NCBI RefSeq assembly: GCF_000722695.1
Contig: NZ_JPFU01000013.1
Location: 620,001-684,000 of the forward strand
Length of the DNA stretch: 64,000 nucleotides
Source: Streptococcus mitis
GTDB taxonomy: Bacteria > Bacillota > Bacilli > Lactobacillales > Streptococcaceae
Direction of reading: 5' to 3'
Both the position numbers and the translations under genes were made by a program. Below the pieces are notes generated by a model. The model worked only from the letters and a program-made list of their open reading frames with translations, did no database searches and was not told the origin of the DNA. Below are positions 29,374-38,544 of the stretch, piece after piece (the first letter of the stretch is position 1; every line of letters starts with the position of its first letter).

Positions 29374-29940
29374 TCAGGTCTGGTCTGTACGAGAGAAATT
29401 GCTGACGACGGTGATATTCCGATTGGGAACGAAGTGCAGAACCTGATCTTCTCCTCTAAGTTGCGTTGTTCGAATGCCGACGCTGACAACCTGACCCGAT
29501 ACAGTAATAGGACCATTTGTCAAAACGACCTCATCTCCCACATCCAGTTGACGTTCAAAAAGGATGAAAAAGCCATTGATGACATCAGACAGAAAACCTT
29601 GTGCTCCCATCCCAATAGCCACCCCAGCAATCCCAGCACCTGCCAGCAAACTAGAAACAGGCAAACCTAAAATCGACAAAATGCAGTAAAGTAAAAAGAA
29701 ATAAAGGGTATAATTAAACACATTTTCTAATAGACGTGAGATGGTTTTCTGACGTCCGACATCATGACGAGACATTTTTAGAGAAGGTTTAACAATTCTC
29801 TGCACCATGGTATGAAGCAGTTTTTTAGCTATATAAAAGAGCAAAAATAGAAATAACAGAGAAAGTAGCTTGGTTAAGATATTCTCAATAATCGCTGTTA
29901 GATCAAGCTTATTGAGGTAGGTTTGAATAAATTCTTGCAT
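29374..29940 (-). CDS. MscS-type mechanosensitive channel, short form
   Basis: A 188-residue membrane protein. It has an N-terminal helix (about 18-38), a second (about 70-90), and the pore helix with GAGIAGVAIGMGAQGFLSDVINGFF, followed by the beta domain (RQLDVGDEVVL...VPNRNITVVSNFSR). It stops right after the beta domain and lacks the C-terminal alpha/beta cage of typical MscS (about 280 residues). No continuation is visible in other frames: the next bases are the corA promoter. Confidence 0.85.
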   Translation of the reverse strand: MQEFIQTYLNKLDLTAIIENILTKLLSLLFLFLLFYIAKKLLHTMVQRIVKPSLKMSRHDVGRQKTISRLLENVFNYTLYFFLLYCILSILGLPVSSLLAGAGIAGVAIGMGAQGFLSDVINGFFILFERQLDVGDEVVLTNGPITVSGQVVSVGIRTTQLRGEDQVLHFVPNRNITVVSNFSRTDQT

Positions 29941-29958
29941 AGAAAACTCCTTTTATTT

Positions 29959-29986
29959 ATTATACCATACTTTTACAGAGTGTCAT
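29959..29986 (-). promoter_or_regulatory. Promoter of the MscS-type gene
   Basis: Minus-strand ATGACA (29981-29986), 16-nt spacer, TATAAT (29959-29964), with TGG before the -10; AGGAG precedes the ATG. Confidence 0.6.
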
Positions 29987-30032
29987 TCTCCATAAATATT
30001 CAAAAATAATTTCAAAAATAGACAGAAAATTC

Positions 30033-30061
30033 TTGATTTTGGTTCATATTTATACTATAAT
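30033..30061 (+). promoter_or_regulatory. sstT promoter
   Basis: TTGATT (30033-30038), a 17-nt spacer and a perfect TATAAT (30056-30061). AAGGAGG at about 30080 is the ribosome binding site. Confidence 0.75.
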
Positions 30062-30091
30062 CATAAACATTACACAACTAAGGAGGTTATT

Positions 30092-31297
30092 ATGAAAAAA
30101 CTCATTCATGCTTGGAATAAGGCAAGCCTAATCAAACGTATTTTGATTGGTATGCTTTTTGGAGGAATCCTGGGACTAACACTTCCTACTGTATCTGGAA
30201 TCGGCCTACTCGGAGATCTCTTTGTTGGTGGTCTCAAAGCCATCGCACCTATTTTGGTCTTTGCCCTCGTTGCCAATGCCCTTTCCAAACACCAAAAGGG
30301 ACAGGATAGCAATATGAAAACTGTTATCTTCCTTTATCTAGTAGGAACCTTTGCAGCGGCACTTGTGGCTGTCTTTGCTAGTTTCATCGTTCCTGTTGAA
30401 ATTACCTTAAATAGTACTAATACAGAGGTTACGCCTCCTGATGGTATAGGTCAGGTTCTTAGCAATCTCTTACTTAAACTCGTAGACAACCCTGTCAATG
30501 CTCTCGTCACAGCCAACTACATTGGAATCCTATCTTGGGCAGTGATTTTCGGTATTGCTATGAGAGAAGCCAGTAAAAATAGTAAAGAATTGTTGAACAC
30601 CATAGCCGATGTGACTTCTAAAATTGTCGAATGGATCATCAACCTAGCTCCATTTGGAATCCTAGGCCTTGTCTTTAAAACTATCTCTGATAAGGGAATC
30701 GGAAGCCTAGCCAACTACGGAATCTTGCTTGCCCTCTTGGTGACAACTATGTTCTTTGTGGCTCTGGTAGTCAATCCATTGATTGCCTTCCTCTTTATGA
30801 AGAGAAACCCTTATCCCCTCGTTTGGAAATGTTTGCGTGTCAGTGGTGTAACAGCCTTCTTCACTCGTAGTTCTGCAGCTAACATCCCTGTAAACATGAA
30901 ACTCTGCCATGACCTTGGACTCAACCCAGATACCTATTCAGTTTCTATCCCACTTGGTTCTACTATCAATATGGCAGGAGCAGCGATTACTATTAACATT
31001 TTGACCCTTGCTGCAGTAAATACTCTTGGAATCCCTGTTGACTTTGCAACAGCCTTTGTCCTTAGTGTGGTAGCAGCTATCTCAGCCTGTGGAGCTTCTG
31101 GTATCGCTGGTGGTTCCCTCCTCCTTATCCCAGTTGCTTGTAGCCTTTTTGGTATTTCTAACGATATTGCCATGCAAGTTGTGGGGGTTGGATTTGTGAT
31201 TGGTGTCATCCAAGACTCATGCGAAACAGCTATTAATTCTTCTACAGATGTCCTCTTTACTGCCGTTGCCGAATACGCAGCAGCCCGTAAAAAATAA
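30092..31297 (+). CDS. sstT: Serine/threonine:Na+ symporter SstT
   Basis: A 401-residue member of the dicarboxylate/amino-acid:cation symporter family, with eight membrane helices and two re-entrant loops. The signatures are [12 protein letters not shown] (hairpin 1), NMAGAAITI (helix 7) and the C-terminal region around [17 protein letters not shown]. It imports serine and threonine with sodium. Monocistronic, with strong promoter and terminator. Confidence 0.94.
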   Translation: MKKLIHAWNKASLIKRILIGMLFGGILGLTLPTVSGIGLLGDLFVGGLKAIAPILVFALVANALSKHQKGQDSNMKTVIFLYLVGTFAAALVAVFASFIVPVEITLNSTNTEVTPPDGIGQVLSNLLLKLVDNPVNALVTANYIGILSWAVIFGIAMREASKNSKELLNTIADVTSKIVEWIINLAPFGILGLVFKTISDKGIGSLANYGILLALLVTTMFFVALVVNPLIAFLFMKRNPYPLVWKCLRVSGVTAFFTRSSAANIPVNMKLCHDLGLNPDTYSVSIPLGSTINMAGAAITINILTLAAVNTLGIPVDFATAFVLSVVAAISACGASGIAGGSLLLIPVACSLFGISNDIAMQVVGVGFVIGVIQDSCETAINSSTDVLFTAVAEYAAARKK

Positions 31298-31302
31298 CTC
31301 AT

Positions 31303-31332
31303 AAAGACAAGTCTGCTCAGGTCTTGTCTTTT
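31303..31332 (+). terminator. Terminator of sstT
   Basis: AAAGACAAG pairs with CTTGTCTTT and ends in TTT, 5 nt after the sstT stop. Confidence 0.85.
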
Positions 31333-31364
31333 CCACTTTTATTCTAACTTACTAGGAATTTCTT

Positions 31365-32318
31365 ATGTCTATTAGCCAACGTACGACCAAACTCATCTTA
31401 GCTACCTGCCTTGCCTGCCTTCTTGCCTACTTTCTTAATCTTTCCTCAGCTGTCTCAGCTGGAATTATCGCTCTCTTAAGTTTATCTGATACCCGTAGAA
31501 GTACTTTAAAACTGGCACAAAATCGACTCTTTTCCATGCTTCTAGCTCTGGCTATCGGTGTTCTGGCTTTTCACTTGAGCGGATTTCATATCTGGAGCCT
31601 TGGCCTCTATCTGGCTCTCTACGTTCCTCTAGCCTACAAGATGGGCTGGGAAATTGGCATCACACCAAGTAGCGTTTTGGTCAGCCATCTCTTGGTACAA
31701 AAATCAATCTCTCCAGACCTTCTAGTCAATGAATTTCTTCTCTTTGCTATCGGTACAGGGTTTGCCCTACTAGTCAATCTCTATATGCCTTCACGAGAGA
31801 AGGAAATCCAGCTCTACTACACGCTGGTTGAAGAAAAGTTAAAAGATATCCTCCAGCGCTTCAAATATTATTTATCCAGAGGGGATGGACGCAACCGAGC
31901 ACAGCTGGTTGAAGAATTGGATACCCTTTTGGAAGAAGCCCTCAGACTGGTCTACCTAGATCACTCTGACCACCTCTTTCACCAGACCGACTACCATATC
32001 CACTACTTTGAGATGAGACAGCGACAAAGTCGTATCCTACGAAATATGGCCCAGCAAATCAACACCTGTCATCTTGCTGCCAGTGAAAGCCTGATTTTGG
32101 CCCAACTCTTTTCAAAAATTGCAGGCCAACTAAGCCAAACCAATCCTGCTTCTAATTTACTAGATGAAATTGAACGCTATCTAGAAGTCTTTCGTAATCG
32201 CAGTCTGCCCAAGACAAGAGAAGAATTTGAAACTCGCGCCACCCTCCTCCAACTCCTACGTGAAGCCAAAACCTTTATCCAGGTGAAAGTTGATTTTTAC
32301 CAAAAATATGGACAGTAA
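31365..32318 (+). CDS. Aromatic acid exporter (ArAE/FUSC)-like membrane protein
   Basis: A 317-residue protein with an N-terminal block of about five membrane helices (residues 8-135; ATCLACLLAYFLNLSSAVSAGIIALLS is the conserved entry motif, with SDTRRS after it) and a cytoplasmic C-terminal helical domain (about 140-317) typical of the Gram-positive family. The substrate is unknown. Start supported by AGGAATT upstream; it follows sstT by about 65 nt after a terminator. Confidence 0.8.
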   Translation: MSISQRTTKLILATCLACLLAYFLNLSSAVSAGIIALLSLSDTRRSTLKLAQNRLFSMLLALAIGVLAFHLSGFHIWSLGLYLALYVPLAYKMGWEIGITPSSVLVSHLLVQKSISPDLLVNEFLLFAIGTGFALLVNLYMPSREKEIQLYYTLVEEKLKDILQRFKYYLSRGDGRNRAQLVEELDTLLEEALRLVYLDHSDHLFHQTDYHIHYFEMRQRQSRILRNMAQQINTCHLAASESLILAQLFSKIAGQLSQTNPASNLLDEIERYLEVFRNRSLPKTREEFETRATLLQLLREAKTFIQVKVDFYQKYGQ

Positions 32319-32324
32319 AAAAGA

Positions 32325-32372
32325 GAAAACTTCAGACCAATCACAAAAGGTGAGTATCTGAAGTTTTCTTTT
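32325..32372. terminator. Bidirectional terminator between exporter and asp5
   Basis: GAAAACTTCAGA (32325-32336) pairs with TCTGAAGTTTTC (32357-32368), with T-rich tails on both strands. It can end the rightward exporter gene and the leftward accessory Sec operon. Confidence 0.8.
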
Positions 32373-32379
32373 ATTTGTA

Positions 32380-32484
32380 ATACTCTTCGAAAATCTCTTC
32401 AAACCACGTCAGCGTCGCCTTACCGTACTCAAGTACAGCTTGCGGCTAGCTTCCTAGTTTGCTCTTTGATTTTCATTGAGTATA
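32380..32484. repeat. Short BOX element, overlapping the asp5 stop
   Basis: About 105 nt from ATACTCTTCGAAAATCTCTT to TGATTTTCATTGAGTATA, the reverse orientation of the other two BOX copies. The interior is shortened: the boxB stem-loop seen in the other copies is missing. Its last 12 nt form the final codons and TGA stop of asp5. Confidence 0.88.
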
Positions 32485-32700
32485 AGTTATCACCATAAAG
32501 GTTAATAGTAAAACGAATAAGGCCAAACTCACCAATAAAGTGAGCACCTTTACCAAAGTATTGCTCTGCCAGTAACTTGGTTTACCAATATTACTAGTCG
32601 CATCCATTGAAAATAGTTGATTTTGACGGGGTTGGATGGTTACCAATACAATCAAAGTAATAGATAGGATAATAGCTAAAACAATCAGTATGTCAATCAT
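32473..32700 (-). CDS. asp5: Accessory Sec protein Asp5 (SecG-like)
   Basis: A 75-residue protein with two membrane helices (about 3-22 and 50-72) and a short cytoplasmic loop, the SecG arrangement. Its place after gtfB and asp4 matches the S. gordonii order gtfB-asp4-asp5, where Asp5 resembles SecG. The last residues (TYTQ) and stop are encoded by the end of a BOX element, so the native C-terminus may have been replaced. It could instead be the housekeeping SecG. Confidence 0.8.
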   Translation of the reverse strand: MIDILIVLAIILSITLIVLVTIQPRQNQLFSMDATSNIGKPSYWQSNTLVKVLTLLVSLALFVLLLTFMVITYTQ

Positions 32701-32704
32701 AGGC

Positions 32705-32884
32705 CTACCTCAAAATTCCCAGCAAAGTAAAGAGTAAACCAATCAGAATCATTAAACCCAAGAGGAGTGAAAAAATTTTACTAATCTTTTCCCCTCGGGT
32801 TTCTTTTTCTTTCTTGATGGGTTTTTGTTTCAACTCTTCCATGCGGCCTTCAACGTCTTTGTAAAATAAATCTTCCTCTGACAT
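32705..32884 (-). CDS. asp4: Accessory Sec protein Asp4 (SecE-like)
   Basis: A 59-residue frame from ATG 32884 to TAG 32705, read directly: MSEEDLFYKD at the start, a Lys/Glu-rich amphipathic segment (KQKPIKKEKETRGEK), then one membrane helix (about 38-57). This resembles SecE, with a charged helix before a single transmembrane helix. It begins 2 nt after the gtfB stop and ends 4 nt before asp5, fitting the gtfB-asp4-asp5 operon end. Confidence 0.85.
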   Translation of the reverse strand: MSEEDLFYKDVEGRMEELKQKPIKKEKETRGEKISKIFSLLLGLMILIGLLFTLLGILR

Positions 32885-32885
32885 G

Positions 32886-34223
32886 TTAGCCTCCTAAAAC
32901 AGTTTGCATGGTTTCCTGATATCGCACCAAGTCAACATAGTTGGCATGTTGGCCTTGTTTGCCAAGTGCCTGACGCATTTGTTCAACATCTGAAAGGGCC
33001 AATTTAATGTTCTCAACCAAAGCAGCGACTTCACTACTTTCAAATAGATGGTCTGGAGCGATATAGAGTCTATTGTGCACCGTCTGATGAAATCCAAGAA
33101 GCAAGAGATTGTGTTCAAAGGCCTGACGCACTGCCTGCAATAACTCATTGCTATGGTTTATATCCAAGTAAATATCTGATAGTTGATAAAGTTCTTGAAT
33201 TTTTTGTGGACTAGCGTTCTGATAAAGGACTACATTAGGATAGCGAAGCATATCTAAGAGCTTAGAAGACATCTCTGTTACCGCTGCGATACGGAAGGTA
33301 ACATCAGGCAAGGCTTCTACGATTGCTTCTACTTGCTCAATCTGATCTGAATTAGTCAAGATTAAGGCATCTCTTCTAAGGAAATTATCACGTTTGAACT
33401 GATAATGGTAACCCAAATGCACAAACTGAGCATGGTATTTCTCGTCAGTCAACTCTAAAGCACGTTCATAAGTCGCCTTGTTTGGAATGATGATTTTCTT
33501 AGTGCGCACATCATCACTCTCTAAAATCAACTGCATATTGCCTGGAATGGCATCATAGAGAGGTTCCTGCCAAACCAAAACATCTGAACCAGATTTATCT
33601 GGATGATGGAAGGAAACCAAGAAAGGAGTCGCTAGAGTATTAAAGATAAGCTGATGGTTATCGAATCCTAAATCTTGCAAAAAGAAGGTAATAAATTCAA
33701 CCTTATTTGCAAAGTAACGCATGGACTGACCAGGTAAGGTCAATAAGATATCACCCGTCACATGGTTTTCAAGTAACACTTCCTGACCATTGACATCTTG
33801 GTAAACCGTCATAATCGGCTCACTATCTGCGCTATAGGTCGTTGTAGCAAAGCAGGCTCCGAAGCGATTATAATGGTCAACCTGACGTACTCGACCTTCC
33901 AAGTCTTTCCAATCTACCTGTTTAACCAAGCGAGCCTGCATTCCATCAGCATAATGAATAACAGCTCTCTCCTGTGTCACATCCTCAATACGAGCAGACT
34001 GATTATTTCCTGAAATTTCCCAAAAAGCTGGAACAGGGACTTGGTTAAAATAGAGAGGTTTTCCATCCTCGTAACCTAGATAATAGGTAAAAGGAGAGAC
34101 CAGACCATCAGGCAGAAAACCATCTGCATCGATGACCACTCCAAGTTGAGAAAGGCCAGTAGCTACTAGACTTTCATGTAAATCTCGACTTTCCTGATTA
34201 TAACGATCATAAAGTTCAATCAT
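32886..34223 (-). CDS. gtfB: SRR glycosylation chaperone GtfB
   Basis: A 445-residue GT-B-fold protein. In characterised systems GtfB is a non-catalytic partner that binds the serine-rich acceptor and GtfA, together adding the first GlcNAc. The N-terminal half is the acceptor-binding region; the C-terminal half has RDALILTNSDQIEQVEAIV, FRIAAVTEMSSKLLDML and SDIYLDINH. The same C-terminal block recurs in the proteins at 49466 and 50806. It overlaps gtfA by 8 nt. Confidence 0.92.
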   Translation of the reverse strand: MIELYDRYNQESRDLHESLVATGLSQLGVVIDADGFLPDGLVSPFTYYLGYEDGKPLYFNQVPVPAFWEISGNNQSARIEDVTQERAVIHYADGMQARLVKQVDWKDLEGRVRQVDHYNRFGACFATTTYSADSEPIMTVYQDVNGQEVLLENHVTGDILLTLPGQSMRYFANKVEFITFFLQDLGFDNHQLIFNTLATPFLVSFHHPDKSGSDVLVWQEPLYDAIPGNMQLILESDDVRTKKIIIPNKATYERALELTDEKYHAQFVHLGYHYQFKRDNFLRRDALILTNSDQIEQVEAIVEALPDVTFRIAAVTEMSSKLLDMLRYPNVVLYQNASPQKIQELYQLSDIYLDINHSNELLQAVRQAFEHNLLLLGFHQTVHNRLYIAPDHLFESSEVAALVENIKLALSDVEQMRQALGKQGQHANYVDLVRYQETMQTVLGG

Positions 34224-35727
34224 GGAGCACCTCCTCTACTGTTTTCTTCCACTTTTCTAAAATTTCTTTGGTTAAGAAGCCTTCTGCAATCTGGTAAGAG
34301 TGGGTACGCATAGCTTCCAAACGATTTTCTTGATACAATTGACAAATCTTAGCTGCAAAAGCTTGCTTGATCTGGTCTTCTACATGGTCAGATGAACTTG
34401 GAATCAAATAACCATTTTGCCCATCTTCTATAAAGGTCTGATTCCCATAAGGCACATCAAAACCAATTAGAGGTAGACCTGAACCAACTGCTTCCATCAA
34501 AGTCAAACCAAAGCCTTCGCTGGTAGAAGCTGTCAAGTAGACCTCATACTGGCTATAAATCTGCGCAAGATCCGCATGCCCCTTGAGCTGGATATAATCC
34601 TCAGCCTGATGAGTTGCAATAATGTCTCTAAGCAGAGAATCTTCTCCACCGCTACCATAAATATCAAAGGTTAATTCAGGTATTTCCTTACGAGCCTCAA
34701 TGACTGCCTTGACCAACCAGTCAATGTGTTTTTCTTTGGCAAGACGTGAAGCCGTAATCAATGAAAATGGCTTACGTCCTTGACTTGACTCTGTCAAGGA
34801 ATCAATACTTCCTACAGGAATGGTAACAACCTTTGGTTGGTGCTGGGTGTATTTGGCAAATTGCTCTTGCAGAACTTCTCTCTGTCTATCAGTGGATACG
34901 ATAAAGAAATCAACCTTATCTGCATTGGTAAACTGGTAGTCATAATAGTTATTCCAAAGGATGTAATCCTCATTTGTAACATTTTCACTATAATGCTCCG
35001 CATGAACAACTACCGCTAAATGCGCTGCTTGTGCTTCCTCAAAAACAACCTGCCCAATGCCTGTCTCCCTATCGAGAATGACCAAATCAGACTTGTTCAA
35101 ATTCAAGGATTTCATAAAGGCACGCATAAAGGCTTGCTTCCCATAGAAAATCTTATCCTTGAAACGATAAACTTCTTCCTTACCTTGATTCATCAAAATA
35201 TCATAGGCTGGAGTTCCGTCCTCATTATAAAAAGTCCTTTGATATAGCACTGCAACATTGTCCTTGGGAGCAAAGTATTCGCTACAATAACGCGCATAAG
35301 AAAAGTAATCCTTACGAATCAGTTTTCCTTTAAAGACATACTCAGCATGTTGAACCAAGTCCTTGTCCTCATCAACCAAATAACAGGTTACAAACTTACC
35401 TTGGTCAGAAAAGAAGACACGTAAAACCTTGCCATTTTTTTCTCTGTGACTTTCTTCACCACCAAAGTAAGCCAAGACATCATCCACTGTCACGCTAGTC
35501 GGCGCAATCTTGATGTCTGTAAAATGATTATAAAGCCAGATCACTTGATCATCATCAAAACCAATATTTGCTGTTAAGTGCTGAATATTATCGGCTAAAA
35601 TCATATCTGTAAAGATAAACTTAGAGGACAGATTTAATTTCCGAAAAACACCAGCACGATAAGCTTGGGCGTATTCAACACCGCTACTAGCCCAGCCAAT
35701 GCCTAAATTTATATTATAAATTGTCAT
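34216..35727 (-). CDS. gtfA: SRR O-GlcNAc transferase GtfA (GT4)
   Basis: A 503-residue retaining glycosyltransferase that transfers GlcNAc from UDP-GlcNAc to Ser/Thr of the adhesin. The N-terminal insertion domain (beta-meander, about residues 90-200) is typical. The donor site shows SRLAKEKHID, and the E-x7-E motif is SEGFGLTLMEA. It overlaps gtfB and sits 11 nt after secA2. A diverged homologue is encoded at 48002. Confidence 0.94.
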   Translation of the reverse strand: MTIYNINLGIGWASSGVEYAQAYRAGVFRKLNLSSKFIFTDMILADNIQHLTANIGFDDDQVIWLYNHFTDIKIAPTSVTVDDVLAYFGGEESHREKNGKVLRVFFSDQGKFVTCYLVDEDKDLVQHAEYVFKGKLIRKDYFSYARYCSEYFAPKDNVAVLYQRTFYNEDGTPAYDILMNQGKEEVYRFKDKIFYGKQAFMRAFMKSLNLNKSDLVILDRETGIGQVVFEEAQAAHLAVVVHAEHYSENVTNEDYILWNNYYDYQFTNADKVDFFIVSTDRQREVLQEQFAKYTQHQPKVVTIPVGSIDSLTESSQGRKPFSLITASRLAKEKHIDWLVKAVIEARKEIPELTFDIYGSGGEDSLLRDIIATHQAEDYIQLKGHADLAQIYSQYEVYLTASTSEGFGLTLMEAVGSGLPLIGFDVPYGNQTFIEDGQNGYLIPSSSDHVEDQIKQAFAAKICQLYQENRLEAMRTHSYQIAEGFLTKEILEKWKKTVEEVLHD

Positions 35728-35738
35728 ATATTCTCCTC

Positions 35739-38111
35739 TTATGGGAAATGAGTCATAATCTCACCTTTAGAAGTAACTTCAACAAGTCCCATCAAAAGAT
35801 TACGTATCATATCAGCCCGAATCTGTTCTTTCATGGTTTCAAAACCATCATAAGCCTCCTGATAATACTCTACTATAGGATTTTTCTGAGCAGCCGGCTG
35901 ATTCCCTATCGCCATAGTCAATTGTTGTAAGTAATCTACCTGCTCTACCCAGTTATCATCAATAGCCTTGAGCAAAGAAAGTCGTAAAAACTGTTCATAC
36001 AAGTCATGTTGATCAAGTAATTCTTTCTTTTCTGAAAGTTCTTTATCAATCACCTGCTTCATAAAACTACGAACTGCAGTCTTGTCAGTCACATCTATAT
36101 AATCTGGAATCTCTTTAACATGGAAACTAATATTGGTCACGATAAAGTGGAAGAGCAAGTCTCGGCTTTCATAATTTGAAGAGGTCACTTGATCAATGTA
36201 ACTAGCAATGATTTCCTCAACAACATCCTCTAAGTCACGAGAACCATCTATTAGACGATTTCTTTCTTTATAGACCATATTCCGTTGAATATTCATACTC
36301 TCAGCATATTCTAGTGTCTGACGACGCGCCGAACGTCCAGCACTATCACTGGCATGCTGAGCCTTTTCGACCAGTTTCCGATATTTACGGCCTTTCAATA
36401 CTTCTGGTTGAGTCATATCTTGAACCTGATAGTCTTTATACTTTTTATGCACCCAAGATGGACCAAATTTCTTGATAACATCGTCCTCTAAAGATACAAA
36501 GAACTTACTCATCCCAGGATCTCCCTGACGGCCAGAACGGCCACGAATTTGCAGATCGATCCGTTGACTTTCCATCCGCTCTGTTCCGATTACAATCAAT
36601 CCTCCAAGTTCTGCAACTCCCTTACCAAGTTTAATATCCGTACCACGTCCTGCCATAGAGGTAGCTACTGTCACAGCCCCCATCTGACCTGACTCGGAGA
36701 TAATCTGAGCCTCACGCGCCACATTATTAGCATTTAGAACATTATGGGCAATCCCTTCACGTAATAAAAGAGATGAGTAAAGATGGGACATCTCCACAGA
36801 ACCAACAAAAACCAATAAAGGATTTCCCTTAGCATGGTATTCTTTGATATACTCCAAAGAAGCATACACTTTTTCAGGTAACGTTACATACAAATTGTCT
36901 GGATAGTCAATCCGTTGTTTCGGACGATTGGTTGGAATACGAATAACTGCCATATTATAAGTTTCAAGAAACTCTTTTTCTGCAACCTTACCTGTCCCTG
37001 TCATCCCCGATATCTTATTAAACATCTTAAAGAGACTCTGATAGGTTATGGAAGCCATGGCTCTTGTTTCTGGAGACAATTTAACATGCTCCTTCGCCTC
37101 AATTGCCTGATGGAGACCTCCCTGTAGTTTGGTCATTTCCATAAGACGTCCTGTCCCCTTATCGACCAGTACCATTTCATCCCCTCGAACGATATAGTCC
37201 TTATCTCTTGTATAAAGTTTATGAGCCCTTATTGCATAGACTAGATGACGAGCAAAAACCGCATGTTCTTCCTTGTAAAAATGATCTATTCCTAAAAAGC
37301 TTTCAGCAGCCTTAGCACCTTTAGTGGTCAACCAAACTTCATCTTTCTCCTCTTTAAAAATGTAATCCTCACCTTCAACCAAGGTCGTTACCAGCGTATC
37401 AATAATACCGTAGTGATTAGATTGAACACGCGGAGCACCGGCAACAATCAAAGGAGTTTGAGCACTATCAAGTAAAATATCATCAATTTCATCAATGATT
37501 ACATAATCAAAAGGACGTAAAAATTTAGATGACTCATCAGAAGCTAAATTATCATTCAGATAATCAAATCCCAATACACTATTGGTTGTGTATATAATAT
37601 CTGATTCATAAATAAGTCTTTTTTCCTCAGGTGTGTATTCTTCATTAGGATCACCTGTAAAGGGAATTCCAACAGATAAGTCTAAAAAACGGTAAACCTG
37701 TCCCATTTCCTCCGCATCACGCTTGGCAAGATATTCATTCGTTGTAATAACCATCGTTCCCTTGCCCGTCAGCGCATTGAGGTAAACGGGCATAGTAGCT
37801 GTCAAGGTTTTCCCCTCACCTGTGTTCATCTCCGCTACATCACCTTGATGAATAACAATTCCTCCCATGACCTGTACATCATAGGGGAACATTCCTAACA
37901 CTCGTTTATCTGCTTCACGTACTACTGCAAATGCCTCAACCAAAAGATCATCCACCGTTTCTCCTTTAGCAAGACGTTGTCGGAATTCTAGTGTTTTTGC
38001 CGCTAATTTTTGATCTGAGAGAGACTCCATTTCCCCTTTTAGGGCATTAATCTTTTTTAAGATCCTTTTGACTTTCCTCAACTGAAAATCTTGACTAAAA
38101 TTTTTAATCAC
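35739..38111 (-). CDS. secA2: Accessory Sec translocase ATPase SecA2
   Basis: A 790-residue SecA-type motor. Walker A is [11 protein letters not shown], the DEAD box [14 protein letters not shown], and motif [15 protein letters not shown]. It is shorter than housekeeping SecA and lacks the C-terminal zinc-binding tail, as expected of SecA2. It powers export of the glycosylated adhesin through SecY2. It overlaps asp3 by 8 nt. Confidence 0.95.
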   Translation of the reverse strand: MIKNFSQDFQLRKVKRILKKINALKGEMESLSDQKLAAKTLEFRQRLAKGETVDDLLVEAFAVVREADKRVLGMFPYDVQVMGGIVIHQGDVAEMNTGEGKTLTATMPVYLNALTGKGTMVITTNEYLAKRDAEEMGQVYRFLDLSVGIPFTGDPNEEYTPEEKRLIYESDIIYTTNSVLGFDYLNDNLASDESSKFLRPFDYVIIDEIDDILLDSAQTPLIVAGAPRVQSNHYGIIDTLVTTLVEGEDYIFKEEKDEVWLTTKGAKAAESFLGIDHFYKEEHAVFARHLVYAIRAHKLYTRDKDYIVRGDEMVLVDKGTGRLMEMTKLQGGLHQAIEAKEHVKLSPETRAMASITYQSLFKMFNKISGMTGTGKVAEKEFLETYNMAVIRIPTNRPKQRIDYPDNLYVTLPEKVYASLEYIKEYHAKGNPLLVFVGSVEMSHLYSSLLLREGIAHNVLNANNVAREAQIISESGQMGAVTVATSMAGRGTDIKLGKGVAELGGLIVIGTERMESQRIDLQIRGRSGRQGDPGMSKFFVSLEDDVIKKFGPSWVHKKYKDYQVQDMTQPEVLKGRKYRKLVEKAQHASDSAGRSARRQTLEYAESMNIQRNMVYKERNRLIDGSRDLEDVVEEIIASYIDQVTSSNYESRDLLFHFIVTNISFHVKEIPDYIDVTDKTAVRSFMKQVIDKELSEKKELLDQHDLYEQFLRLSLLKAIDDNWVEQVDYLQQLTMAIGNQPAAQKNPIVEYYQEAYDGFETMKEQIRADMIRNLLMGLVEVTSKGEIMTHFP

Positions 38112-38544
38112 GATTCATCTCCTCGATATAAAAATCATAAAAGTCTAACGACTCAAAACCTGCACTCAAAAGAGACACTTCATAGGTGTAAGCTTCTTGG
38201 GGGTAAGTAAACATAAATTGTTTAACTTTTTCTACCTTTTCCTCAATTACAGTTTCATAGCGATCAAAAAATCTAATTTTTATGTATAAACCTTGCTCTG
38301 GTTGACAATCGAAATTCATACACATTTGATAATCCTGTTCTCGTTTTAATAAAGGCAGACTAACTTGAGTTCTAGCTCCTTGATAGTTCAAACTAGAAAA
38401 CCAGCTCCTCAGAATTTCTCCAGATGTTAACAAAGGATTATAGAGACTGACATGCTGGTAGCTATGATAAGTCACCCGAGTGCCGTACATAAATGTTCCC
38501 CCAACTTCTCCCCACTCTATTCCTTGTCTTTGTTTGATAATCAT
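38104..38544 (-). CDS. asp3: Accessory Sec protein Asp3
   Basis: A 146-residue mostly beta-strand protein. In S. gordonii Asp3 binds SRR substrate and bridges it to Asp1/Asp2 and SecA2. Characteristic segments are [13 protein letters not shown] and [11 protein letters not shown]. It starts within the end of asp2 (4-nt overlap) and overlaps secA2. Confidence 0.88.
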   Translation of the reverse strand: MIIKQRQGIEWGEVGGTFMYGTRVTYHSYQHVSLYNPLLTSGEILRSWFSSLNYQGARTQVSLPLLKREQDYQMCMNFDCQPEQGLYIKIRFFDRYETVIEEKVEKVKQFMFTYPQEAYTYEVSLLSAGFESLDFYDFYIEEMNRD

